Shown one piece after another: positions 1 to 6,446 of a DNA stretch of 12,211 bases. This stretch comes from JAUYQR01 sp031415015 (GTDB lineage Bacteria > Pseudomonadota > Alphaproteobacteria > Rhodobacterales > Rhodobacteraceae): NCBI GenBank assembly GCA_031415015.1, contig JANOQT010000002.1, positions 1-12,211 on the forward strand. Reading direction: 5' to 3'. A program made the translations under genes and the position numbers. Within the stretch, counting starts at the first letter, position 1; the number at the start of each line of letters is the position of its first letter. The notes beneath the pieces are model-generated. The model was given only the letters and a program-made list of their open reading frames with translations. It ran no database searches and had not been told where the DNA came from.

Positions 1-139
1 ACTTTTCCTGCACAAGGCCGACCATCTGGTCGCGCTTGCCGGCAACGCGGTCGAACTCGTCATCGGTCATGTCGCCCCAGGCTTCCTTGGCCTTGCCCTT
101 GTACTGCATCCATTTGCCTTCGATCATATCCCAGTTCAT
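1..139 (-). CDS. CsbD-family stress protein (3' end outside window)
   Basis: The minus strand starting at 139 reads MNWDMIEGKWMQYKGKAKEA and continues with WGDMTDDEFDRVAGKRDQ, then runs off the window after 46 codons. This is the typical CsbD-like pattern (MNWDxIEGxWKQxKGxxKExWGxLTDD). The family consists of small, very hydrophilic proteins of about 60-70 residues, so roughly two thirds of the gene is present. CsbD is a sigma-B stress protein in Bacillus and its relatives are frequent members of the alphaproteobacterial general stress regulon; the biochemical role is unknown. The start is well supported by AAGGAGAC ending about six bases before the ATG. An EcfG-type promoter lies just upstream (190-215), so the gene probably has its own stress-induced transcript rather than depending on the phospholipase gene behind it. 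Confidence 0.88.
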   Translation of the reverse strand, partial: MNWDMIEGKWMQYKGKAKEAWGDMTDDEFDRVAGKRDQMVGLVQEK

Positions 140-189
140 GGCCGTCTCCTTCAAGGGTTGCGGCGCGGTGCTGCGCCTTCGCCCTGTTC

Positions 190-215
190 AAACGCACATC
201 TCCGGTGCCGGTTCC
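190..215 (-). promoter_or_regulatory. EcfG-type promoter of the csbD-like gene
   Basis: On the minus strand GGAACC (215-210) is followed after 15 bases by CGTTT (194-190), that is GGAAC-N16-CGTT, a full match to the known EcfG consensus. The expected start of transcription is near 183, giving a leader of about 45 bases before the ATG at 139. Strand, spacing and distance all fit. The promoter activity is inferred. Confidence 0.8.
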
Positions 216-229
216 CAGCCTCTGAAAGG

Positions 230-1792
230 TCAGACGAATTCGGCCGGAAGGATCGGTAATTTCCGGCCAAACGCGGCGGCGGCGGCAAAGTCATGCGGCA
301 ACAGATAGCCCTGCCGGTCAGCAGGTGGCTTTGCCGCATTGGTCCACGCGATGCGTGCCCAGGCCTGCACGGCGGTTGTGGGTTCAAACGCGTCGGGCGC
401 GGGGTCCGCAGGCAGCCAATGCGCCATAACCCGGTGGCGCAGCTCAACCACATCATTCTCGGCGGTCAGATAGACGCCTGCCTCGGTATCCCAGTGCAGG
501 CTGCGACCGTTCAGGTTGGCCGAAGACACGATGGCCGCCGTGTCGTCAAACACCGACACCTTGGCATGCACATAGACCAGCGGCGCACCGTGCAGCCGGT
601 CACGCCGTTCGGCCGGAGTGCCCTTGCCGTCGGGCAGGGCCGCGCGCGGCTGTGCGGGGGAACCGACAAACAGTCGCGCCCCGAACCCCTTGCGCAAGAT
701 GCGCAGCGCGCGGGCCTGCATCGCCTCGCCAAAGCGGGAGTCCAGCCCGCGCCGACGCTCAAACGCGACCTCGTCGGGGGCCGCAGGCAGGATCAGGATC
801 ATTTGCAGACCCGGCGTTTGACGCGCCGCATCGGCCAGCGCCTTGGCCAGACCGACATCGCGGAAATACTGGCTTTCCATGTAGATAAGGTCACGGGCCC
901 GCCGCGCGAGGACAAGATGCGCGGTACGCAGTTCGCTTAGCAGCGGTTCCGGCCCGAAATGCCAAAGGCTGTGCCGCTGCGGCCGTGACAAGGTGCGCAA
1001 CAGCCGCCGCGTTTTGGGTGGCGGCACATGCCCGTTGATCACGTCGCGAAAGCTTTCCAGATGCTGCTGCGCCTCTGCGACCACCGGGCCTTCGATCATC
1101 AGTTGCACGTCGTGCCAGGTCTGGTCCCCGGCCCGCCGGTGGGTTGGGGTGTCATAGCGGCGTTCGTCCAGATCGAGGCCGCCGATATACAGGATCTTGC
1201 GGTCGATGACCGCCAGCTTCTGATGATGCACGACCGGGAACAGCCGGGGCAACGACCACAGCCGGACCGCGACAGTCCCATCCGGGCGCAGCCGCAGGTT
1301 GGATACCACGCCGTCCATATCGCGCAGGGCCGCCGCGCGGTGTTCGGTGCTCAGTCCATTCAGCCAGCCCGCAGTGCCGAAAAGCTTTTTCATGATGTAG
1401 GGCCAGATCACCAGCCGCACCAATGCGCCGGTCTGGGCCGGATGGCGCGGGCGCAGCACTTCCAGCCGGGCACCGGGATTGGCCACAGCTGCGGCCGCGC
1501 TGAACAGCCGCAGGTGCCGCGTCGCCGCCCGGTGCATCGCGGCGCGGGCGATCGGGTCCACATCGCTGATGCAGATGTGCAGCGACACCCCCCGGTTCAG
1601 CGTATGCACAACCAGATCGAACCAGGTCTTGCCGATTTCCAGCGCCTCGGGCGAGCGCAGCCGCGTCGTCAGATCGAACACCAGAAAGCTGGCCCAGATT
1701 TCCGAGGTGGCACCCAGAAAGGCGCGTTCCAGTGCCGGGTAGGCTTCGGATGCGGTCAGCAATATCTTTACTGACCGGGTTGAACTGGGCAT
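230..1792 (-). CDS. Phospholipase D family protein with two HKD motifs
   Basis: This 520-residue protein carries both catalytic motifs of the phospholipase D superfamily. The first is H190-x-K192-x4-D197 in HHQKLAVIDRKILYIGG, and the second is H409-x-K411-x4-D416 in VHAKVSVFDD, followed by SSANLNGRS. A MESQYF segment (305-310) resembles the (E)NQYF strand found in PLD and cardiolipin-synthase-like enzymes. The family hydrolyses phosphodiester bonds or transfers phosphatidyl groups. I see no signal peptide and no membrane segment, so it is probably cytoplasmic or membrane-peripheral. The substrate cannot be told; phospholipid remodelling is most likely. The start is chosen because AAGGA lies six bases upstream. 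The gene follows the kinase by 39 bases on the same strand and has an EcfG-like promoter overlapping the kinase's end, so it may be read both from the nepR operon and on its own. Confidence 0.88.
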   Translation of the reverse strand: MPSSTRSVKILLTASEAYPALERAFLGATSEIWASFLVFDLTTRLRSPEALEIGKTWFDLVVHTLNRGVSLHICISDVDPIARAAMHRAATRHLRLFSAAAAVANPGARLEVLRPRHPAQTGALVRLVIWPYIMKKLFGTAGWLNGLSTEHRAAALRDMDGVVSNLRLRPDGTVAVRLWSLPRLFPVVHHQKLAVIDRKILYIGGLDLDERRYDTPTHRRAGDQTWHDVQLMIEGPVVAEAQQHLESFRDVINGHVPPPKTRRLLRTLSRPQRHSLWHFGPEPLLSELRTAHLVLARRARDLIYMESQYFRDVGLAKALADAARQTPGLQMILILPAAPDEVAFERRRGLDSRFGEAMQARALRILRKGFGARLFVGSPAQPRAALPDGKGTPAERRDRLHGAPLVYVHAKVSVFDDTAAIVSSANLNGRSLHWDTEAGVYLTAENDVVELRHRVMAHWLPADPAPDAFEPTTAVQAWARIAWTNAAKPPADRQGYLLPHDFAAAAAFGRKLPILPAEFV

Positions 1793-1826
1793 TGGCGGTC
1801 CTTGACGCGGTGGTAAGGTTCAAGTC

Positions 1827-1851
1827 AACGTTCAGGGGGCAGATGCGTTCC
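1827..1851 (-). promoter_or_regulatory. EcfG-type promoter of the phospholipase D gene
   Basis: On the minus strand GGAAC (1851-1847) is followed after 16 bases by CGTTG (1830-1826). The sixth base of the -35 element is G rather than the usual C. The site overlaps the last codons and stop of the histidine kinase and would start transcription near 1819, about 27 bases before the phospholipase ATG. It lies in coding sequence, so chance is harder to exclude, but its place and spacing (the same as at csbD) fit a promoter. Confidence 0.65.
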
Positions 1852-3628
1852 ATCCGATTTCGTCAGAAGATGCGGGGGCTTGCCGGTTCTCGGCCAAGGC
1901 GAGCGGGGAGACATTGAAGATCACCCGCAGGTAGTACCCTCCGTCCATCTCGCCTGATTCCTGCCTGCCGCCAAGTTGCTGCACAAAAGCGGTAATCAGT
2001 TGCGAGCCGATCCCGGTTTCGGTCGCGCCGGTTCCGGGCGCGCCCGGATCACGGTCGCGTTTGCTGTTGGTCACCTCAAGCACGGCGTCACTGCCACCTG
2101 AACGTTTCAGGCGCACGGTCAGCTTTCCGGGATGGTCGCGCGTGGCCCCGGCGTGCTTGATCGCGTTGGTCAGCGCCTCGGCCAGCAGCAGCGACAGGGG
2201 CACCGCCTGATCCGGCACCAGCCGCAGATCGTCGATCTCGTTTTGTGTGATAAAGGGTTTTTCCGGGCCCGAGGAAATCGACATGATCTGCCGGACGATA
2301 TCGGGGATCAACTCGCGCGCACGCACGTCGGCCAGACCGCTGGTCTGGTAAAGCCCGCGGTGGACGGTGGCCAGACTCATGATCCGCTCCTGCAGGTTCT
2401 TCAGCAGGTCTTTGGCTTCGCCGCTGCGGGCACTGCGGATCTGGATGTTCATGATCGAGGAAATGAGCTGGAGGTTGTTCTTCACCCGATGGTGCACCTC
2501 GCGCAGAAGCACCTCTTTCTGGTGCACCGAATCTTCCAGTTCCGCCTCGCTTCGGGTGATGCTTTCGGTCATCGCCAGATAGGCGGCCGCAAGCTCGTCA
2601 AGTTCGGCGGGTGCGTTCTTCAGGTCGATGGCCTGTAGGCGGCGGTCCCCGCGCGCGAAACTTACGATGGCCCGGTTCAGGGTGCGGACATGGCGCGTCA
2701 CCAGCATTTCGGCGGCAAAGATCGAAACGATCAGCCCGACCAGCCACATCAGCACGGTCGGCAGGTAGACGGACAATCCATAATCATTTGCAAACATCTC
2801 TTCCTGCGGCAGGAAGCTGCTCATCAGATACAGATCGCCCGAAACGATGGGTACAACCGCATACGTCATCGTCCGACCATTCTGCGACTGGGCCTGAAAG
2901 ATCTCTCCCTCCGACCCGACAAAGTCCTCAACGGGCCGGCCCGCCGGCAGTTGCCCGGCCGCCCCAGCAAGATCAATGTTGGAGGTCAGCAGCGTTCCCG
3001 TTCGGTCAAACGTCCAGAACACCACTGGCGCATCCAGATCATTGCGCTCGATCAGCGACGAAAGCCGCAGTTCCTTCATTGCCTTGTGCGGCAAGGACAT
3101 CACCGCATACCCGACATACACCCCCGCCCCGTCATAGACCGGATGCGAGATGCCCAGAACCGATGTACCCGAAATCGGGCCGTTCGGGTTGACGACAAAA
3201 TAGGGCTTTTCCGCATTCGAGACGCGCTCAAAAAGCGGGTTCTGCGAGAAATCATAGATCCGGCCTGACGAGGAACAGGTCATCTTGCCGCTCAGCGGCA
3301 CATAGGCGACCAGCGACGCCGTGGGTTCCACCGCCGCGACGCGGTGCATCAGGTCATTGCAGGCTGCCGGGTCGTCCAGCACGTCAGGCATCGCAACGGC
3401 CAGACTGCCGACCATCCCGCGCACCCGGCCGATCAGGCTGGTTTCAGCCGCTGCCGCCTGCAAGGTCGCCCCCATCAGGGCCACTTCGCTGCGGGCCTGA
3501 ATTTCGTCCTCAAGCGCCTTGGTCTGGACAAACGCGATGAACCCGGCGGGCAGCATCGCCAGGGCCAGAATGACCGCAAACCGGATTGCAAACCGCGACG
3601 CATAGGGCCGCTTGTCCGTCGTCGTCAT
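1832..3628 (-). CDS. Membrane sensor histidine kinase, HisKA_2/HWE type (probable PhyR kinase)
   Basis: The 598-residue protein starts with a membrane segment (about 13-36). A periplasmic sensor region follows (about 40-285); its PYFVVNPNGPISG...GISHPVYD...YVGYAVMSL pattern (143-179) is typical of double-CACHE domains. A second membrane segment (about 288-310) and a HAMP-like linker come next. The kinase core has the HisKA_2 motif LLREVHHRVKNNLQLISS (374-391) with H380 the likely phosphorylated histidine, then the N-box AEALTNAIKHA (483-493, N488) and a GIGSQLI glycine motif (539-545). Kinases of this class phosphorylate PhyR in the alphaproteobacterial general stress response. The start codon overlaps the ecfG stop as ATGA, and only a weak ribosome site precedes it, so translation is probably coupled to ecfG. 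The signal it senses is unknown; CACHE domains often bind small metabolites. Confidence 0.9.
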   Translation of the reverse strand: MTTTDKRPYASRFAIRFAVILALAMLPAGFIAFVQTKALEDEIQARSEVALMGATLQAAAAETSLIGRVRGMVGSLAVAMPDVLDDPAACNDLMHRVAAVEPTASLVAYVPLSGKMTCSSSGRIYDFSQNPLFERVSNAEKPYFVVNPNGPISGTSVLGISHPVYDGAGVYVGYAVMSLPHKAMKELRLSSLIERNDLDAPVVFWTFDRTGTLLTSNIDLAGAAGQLPAGRPVEDFVGSEGEIFQAQSQNGRTMTYAVVPIVSGDLYLMSSFLPQEEMFANDYGLSVYLPTVLMWLVGLIVSIFAAEMLVTRHVRTLNRAIVSFARGDRRLQAIDLKNAPAELDELAAAYLAMTESITRSEAELEDSVHQKEVLLREVHHRVKNNLQLISSIMNIQIRSARSGEAKDLLKNLQERIMSLATVHRGLYQTSGLADVRARELIPDIVRQIMSISSGPEKPFITQNEIDDLRLVPDQAVPLSLLLAEALTNAIKHAGATRDHPGKLTVRLKRSGGSDAVLEVTNSKRDRDPGAPGTGATETGIGSQLITAFVQQLGGRQESGEMDGGYYLRVIFNVSPLALAENRQAPASSDEIGWNASAP

Positions 3629-4194
3629 GCAGCCTGCATCCCTGACCGGCCCATCACCGCCATGCTTGCCTGATCAACGCCCGAAAATGCGCCTTCGCCT
3701 TCGGCCAGTCCCATCAGATCAGACAGACGTTTGCGGGCGCGGCTGGCGCGGCTTTTGACGGTGCCAATGGCAACGCCCATCATTCCGGCCGCCTCTTCGC
3801 ACGAAAAGCCCGACGCCCCCACAAGCGTCAGAACCTCGCGGTGTTCGGGCGACAGCTTGTCGAAAGCGCGCTGGAAATCGCCGTAGGCCAGCCGACCGTC
3901 GTGGTCCGGCTTTACAAACAGCCCCTGTGCGTGGATGCCTTCGGGGTCGGCCACTTCACGGCGAACCTTGCGCAAGGAAGAATAGTAGGTGTTGCGCAGA
4001 ATGGTAAACAGCCAAGCCTGCAGATTGGTGCCAACGGCGAATTTGTCGATATTCGTCCAGGCTTTGACGATGGTGTCCTGCACCAGGTCATCCGCCGCAG
4101 ACCGGTTCCGCGCCAGACTCATCGCAAAGGCGCGCAGGGATGGCAGGTGGCCGACAAGCTGTTCGCGCGGATCATTGGATGCGGGGGCGTTCAT
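3625..4194 (-). CDS. ecfG: General stress response ECF sigma factor EcfG
   Basis: This is a 189-residue ECF sigma factor with region 2 at about 14-80 (SAADDLVQDTIVKAW, then NLQAWLFTILRNTYYSSLRK) and region 4 at about 112-163 (LSPEHREVLTLVGASGFSCEE then GTVKSRASRARKRL). The region 2 style and its place directly behind nepR identify it as EcfG (ECF15 group). It directs RNA polymerase to GGAAC-N16/17-CGTT promoters, and NepR holds it inactive without stress. The ATG overlaps the nepR stop by one base (TGATG) and AGGAG lies eight bases upstream. The kinase follows with a four-base overlap. Because the operon promoter itself matches the EcfG consensus, positive autoregulation is likely. A short tail after region 4 (about 165-189) has no recognised domain. 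Confidence 0.95.
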   Translation of the reverse strand: MNAPASNDPREQLVGHLPSLRAFAMSLARNRSAADDLVQDTIVKAWTNIDKFAVGTNLQAWLFTILRNTYYSSLRKVRREVADPEGIHAQGLFVKPDHDGRLAYGDFQRAFDKLSPEHREVLTLVGASGFSCEEAAGMMGVAIGTVKSRASRARKRLSDLMGLAEGEGAFSGVDQASMAVMGRSGMQAA

Positions 4195-4385
4195 CAGGTC
4201 TGCTCCTGATCGGAAGGGCCGGTCTCAGAATGGCCAACCGATTTCTTCCGCAACTGCTCCAGCAATAGGGTCAGCTTGTCTGGAATCTCTTCTTTCAGCG
4301 TCTCGTCGTAGATGCGCTTCAGATTCTCGTCGATCTGGTCGCGGAATTTCGATTTGGGGTTGTTCTCTGACATGTCCGAATACAT
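4194..4385 (-). CDS. nepR: Anti-sigma factor NepR
   Basis: The 63-residue protein contains the NepR signature IDENLKRIYDETLKEEIPDK (about 18-37) followed by LTLLLEQLRKK. These are the two helices that grip EcfG and, during stress, phosphorylated PhyR. It is the switch of the partner-swapping mechanism. Two starts are possible. The ATG at 4385 has only a distant AGGTGG about 12 bases away; the ATG at 4373 (MSENNPK) has no better site. The longer form is kept. The gene heads an operon nepR-ecfG-kinase with overlapping start and stop codons, which should keep NepR and EcfG in a fixed ratio, and it diverges from phyR across a shared promoter palindrome. Confidence 0.94.
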   Translation of the reverse strand: MYSDMSENNPKSKFRDQIDENLKRIYDETLKEEIPDKLTLLLEQLRKKSVGHSETGPSDQEQT

Positions 4386-4413
4386 CTTTTTTTGTGCCCA
4401 CCTCGCTTAACAC

Positions 4414-4440
4414 GGAACCAAACGCGGAACCAAAGCGTTT
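4414..4440 (+). promoter_or_regulatory. EcfG-type promoter of phyR
   Basis: On the plus strand GGAACC (4414-4419) is followed after 16 bases by CGTTT (4436-4440), a perfect match to the EcfG consensus. Transcription would begin near 4447-4450, giving a leader of about 30 bases before the phyR ATG at 4478. Confidence 0.9.
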
Positions 4441-4446
4441 GGTTCC
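4420..4446 (-). promoter_or_regulatory. EcfG-type promoter of nepR-ecfG-kinase
   Basis: On the minus strand GGAACC (4446-4441) is followed after 16 bases by CGTTT (4424-4420). This is the same perfect match and spacing as the phyR promoter on the other strand. Transcription would start near 4412, about 27 bases before the nepR ATG. It gives the operon positive feedback through its own sigma factor. Confidence 0.9.
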
Positions 4447-4477
4447 CGAAAAATCGCCTTCGAGGGAGAAAAAGTCG

Positions 4478-5287
4478 ATGCAAGCAAACCTTCTGCCGGA
4501 CTCTGTCGCCTCTATCAGCGGCAACTTGCCCTATCTGCGTCGCTATGCGCGCGCACTGACCGGCAGTCAGGGGACGGGCGACACTTTCGCCGCCGCAACA
4601 CTTGAGGCGTTGCTGGAGGATGGAACTGTCCTGTCCGGCGATACCGATCCGAAGGTGGGTCTGTTCCACGCGTTCCATCTGGTCTGGTCCAGCGCGGGCG
4701 CACCCGTCGGCGAGCCTGACACCCGGTTTTCCGCCGTGGCGCAGGCGCATATGGCGAACCTGACCCCCAATAGCCGCGAGGCGCTGCTGCTGCACGCCAT
4801 CGAAGGCTTCACCCAAACGGAAATCGCCAGGATCATGCAGACCGAGCAGGACCACGTGGCGCAACTGATTGACGCAGCTGTGCGCGAAATGCAGGTCTCG
4901 GTCAGCGGTCGCGTCATGATCATCGAGGATGAGGCGATCATCTCGATGGATATCGCGGCCATCGTGCGGGAAATGGGCCATGATGTGACCGGCATCGCCG
5001 CCACCCGCAGCGACGCGGTCGAACTGGCCGCGCGCGAACGGCCCGATCTGATCCTGGCCGACATTCAGCTGGCCGACCGGTCATCGGGCATCGACGCGGT
5101 CAATGACATCCTGAAGATGATCGGACAGGTGCCGGTGATCTTCATCACGGCTTTCCCCGAACGGCTTTTGACTGGAAGTCGCCCCGAGCCGGCCTTCCTG
5201 ATCACCAAACCCTATGCCGAAGAACAGGTGCGTTCCGCCGTGTCGCAAGCGATGTTCTTTGCCAGCACCGAAACACTGCACGCCTGA
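4478..5287 (+). CDS. phyR: General stress response regulator PhyR
   Basis: The 269-residue protein has the PhyR layout: an EcfG-like sigma domain first (about 12-138, with LTPNSREALLLHAIEGFTQT resembling sigma region 4), then a receiver domain (about 144-262). Receiver residues are intact: acidic pocket E150/D151/E152, phosphoacceptor D195 in LILADIQLAD, T224 in FITAFPERLLTG, and K244 in LITKPYAEEQ. When phosphorylated, the sigma-like domain is exposed and captures NepR, freeing EcfG. The ATG at 4478 is chosen because GGGAG lies nine bases upstream and because it follows the promoter palindrome at a normal distance. Upstream in-frame starts would run antisense through nepR and are not credible. 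A strong terminator follows at 5319. Confidence 0.96.
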   Translation: MQANLLPDSVASISGNLPYLRRYARALTGSQGTGDTFAAATLEALLEDGTVLSGDTDPKVGLFHAFHLVWSSAGAPVGEPDTRFSAVAQAHMANLTPNSREALLLHAIEGFTQTEIARIMQTEQDHVAQLIDAAVREMQVSVSGRVMIIEDEAIISMDIAAIVREMGHDVTGIAATRSDAVELAARERPDLILADIQLADRSSGIDAVNDILKMIGQVPVIFITAFPERLLTGSRPEPAFLITKPYAEEQVRSAVSQAMFFASTETLHA

Positions 5288-5318
5288 CTTTTCAAAGACC
5301 TGTCCGGCAATCCGGATC

Positions 5319-5350
5319 ACCCGGGGGGCGTTCCCCCGGGTTTTCTTTTT
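5319..5350 (+). terminator. Rho-independent terminator after phyR
   Basis: The stem CCCGGGGG (5320-5327) pairs with CCCCCGGG (5333-5340) around a GCGTT loop, extended by an A-T pair, and is followed by the T-rich run TTTTCTTTTTT (5341-5351). It lies 32 bases after the phyR stop and separates phyR from the next promoter. Confidence 0.92.
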
Positions 5351-5372
5351 TCTGCCGTACAGACCGATTCCG

Positions 5373-5398
5373 GGAACCACAGCGCCGCTTGCGCGTTT
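5373..5398 (+). promoter_or_regulatory. EcfG-type promoter of the exported protein gene at 5454
   Basis: GGAACC (5373-5378) is followed after 15 bases by CGTTT (5394-5398), that is GGAAC-N16-CGTT. A second CGTTT at 5399-5403 is too far to be the better partner. Transcription would start near 5406, about 48 bases before the ATG, and just after the phyR terminator. Confidence 0.8.
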
Positions 5399-5453
5399 CG
5401 TTTCTGTCGATGCAGCGATCATCCGCCGCATCCAGATACATCAGGAGACGTAC

Positions 5454-5942
5454 ATGTTTCGCACTTTCGCCATCAGCGGCCTTGCCGCTTTGACCCTCAC
5501 GACCGCCGTTCTGGCAGCCACCTCGCCCACGGTGAAAAGCATTGACGTCGAGGTCGAACTGGACGCGGTGGGCAATCCCAAGGCGGCCGAGTATTGGACC
5601 AGCATCGCCGATGATCTGGAAAATGCCATCGTCGCCAAGATCACCGACCAGATTTCGAATGACGGTGTCGTCGTCAAGATCGACCTTGAAGAAGTGTCGC
5701 TGTCGAACGGTTTTGAGGAAAAGCTTGGCCTCGCCGATACCCGCCTTGTCGGCGATGTGGTGATGAGCCACGAGTCCGACAACACCCGGTTTGACAGCTA
5801 TCAGTTGACCGTTGACGTGAACACCGCACTGCCGTTGATCCCTGCGGGCGTCGATGTCGTCACCCTGCCCGCCGACAGCCGCGTCTACTATGACGCGATG
5901 ATTGCAGCCTTTGCGCAGGGCGTTGTTGACCGGCTGAAGTAA
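5454..5942 (+). CDS. Small exported protein of unknown function
   Basis: The 162-residue product starts with a clear Sec signal peptide (MFRTFAISGLAALTLTTAVL, cleavage expected near A21/A22), so it should be periplasmic. I do not know a named domain. The mature part contains SPTVKSIDVEVELDAVGNPK (24-43), an acidic helix region AAEYWTSIADDLENAIVAKI, then alternating strands ending in YYDAMIAAFAQGVVDRLK, and it has no cysteine. From memory, similar uncharacterised proteins occur in other Rhodobacteraceae. Reading starts at the ATG preceded by AGGAG six bases away. The gene has its own EcfG-type promoter and lies between two hairpins, so it is probably transcribed alone as a general stress output. 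A role in the envelope is inference from export and regulation only. Confidence 0.88.
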   Translation: MFRTFAISGLAALTLTTAVLAATSPTVKSIDVEVELDAVGNPKAAEYWTSIADDLENAIVAKITDQISNDGVVVKIDLEEVSLSNGFEEKLGLADTRLVGDVVMSHESDNTRFDSYQLTVDVNTALPLIPAGVDVVTLPADSRVYYDAMIAAFAQGVVDRLK

Positions 5943-5965
5943 GCTGGCCATCAGTGCAGGCCTTT

Positions 5966-5992
5966 GCCCCCGGCTGCAACGCCGGGGGCTTC
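5966..5992 (+). terminator. GC-rich hairpin, probable terminator of the exported protein gene
   Basis: GCCCCCGGC (5966-5974) pairs perfectly with GCCGGGGGC (5981-5989) around TGCAAC. Only TT follows before CATGG, so the T run is poor. It lies 23 bases after the stop and between two convergent genes, which supports a terminating role despite the weak tail. Confidence 0.6.
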
Positions 5993-6000
5993 ATGGTAAG

Positions 6001-6363
6001 TCAGGCAGCGCAGGCCAGAAGGGATGTCAGATGGTCGTTGGCAAACGGAAACGGCAGCGCCGACCAGCCGTGCGGTACCGCGATATCGGCATCCAAGCCC
6101 ACCAGCACCATCTTGCCGCCGTCGGCTTCCACCCGTTTGCCCAGATCTGACGCGGCAACGGTGGCCGCATCCATCTGCACGAACAGCGTGTCAATGCGGC
6201 CCACCGGCAGTGCCGCTGCCGCATCGGGCAAACTGAAGGCCAGAATGACGCGTGCGTCAGGCCTGAGGTCACGAATCATCATCTCGATATCCCGCGCGAT
6301 CAGAACTTGCCGCATGACCACCACAAAAATCGGCAGAGGCTCCCGGATTTCGACGTTCTGCAT
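6001..6363 (-). CDS. Receiver-like protein lacking catalytic residues (pseudo-receiver)
   Basis: The 120-residue protein has the strand-helix order of a CheY receiver: IFVVVM, helix IARDIEMMIRDL, ARVILAF, DTLFVQM, helix, KMVLVGLD, then LPFPFANDHLTSLL. The chemistry is missing. The acidic pair after strand 1 is absent, the phosphoacceptor position after strand 3 appears to be Q63 rather than D, and the K of the usual KPF motif is F (LPFPF, 103-107). It therefore probably cannot be phosphorylated and may act by protein contact. Two starts exist; the ATG at 6363 is preferred because AAGGA lies about six bases upstream, while the ATG at 6378 has none. It converges on the exported protein gene and diverges from the Crp/Fnr gene. 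The fold assignment is from pattern only. Confidence 0.72.
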   Translation of the reverse strand: MQNVEIREPLPIFVVVMRQVLIARDIEMMIRDLRPDARVILAFSLPDAAAALPVGRIDTLFVQMDAATVAASDLGKRVEADGGKMVLVGLDADIAVPHGWSALPFPFANDHLTSLLACAA

Positions 6364-6446
6364 GAGATATCCTTCCACTACTGGCCGCCAATATGGACCT
6401 TCTCGCGCATCCGCGCATTAAACTGTGACATAGGAACACCGGAAAA

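Larger units (their letters stand above)
4414..4446. repeat. Inverted repeat carrying two face-to-face EcfG promoters
   Basis: The 12-base arm GGAACCAAACGC (4414-4425) is exactly reverse-complemented at 4435-4446, with a nine-base centre (4426-4434) that reads GGAACCAAA, a third copy of the -35 core. Each arm is the -35 element of one promoter joined to the complement of the other promoter's -10 element. Confidence 0.95.

Noticed and set aside
1028..1774. Long plus-strand open frame opposite the phospholipase D gene.
   Set aside because: It has no family resemblance, and its existence follows from the GC-rich third positions of the HKD-motif gene on the other strand.
3989..4477. Upstream in-frame extension of phyR to a much earlier start.
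   Set aside because: It would run antisense through ecfG and nepR and through the promoter palindrome; the ATG at 4478 has a ribosome site and matches PhyR family length.
6404..6418. Direct repeat CGCGCAT twice in the pseudo-receiver/Crp-Fnr intergenic region, considered as an operator.
   Set aside because: Only seven bases are repeated with no dyad symmetry, and it does not match a Crp or FNR site.
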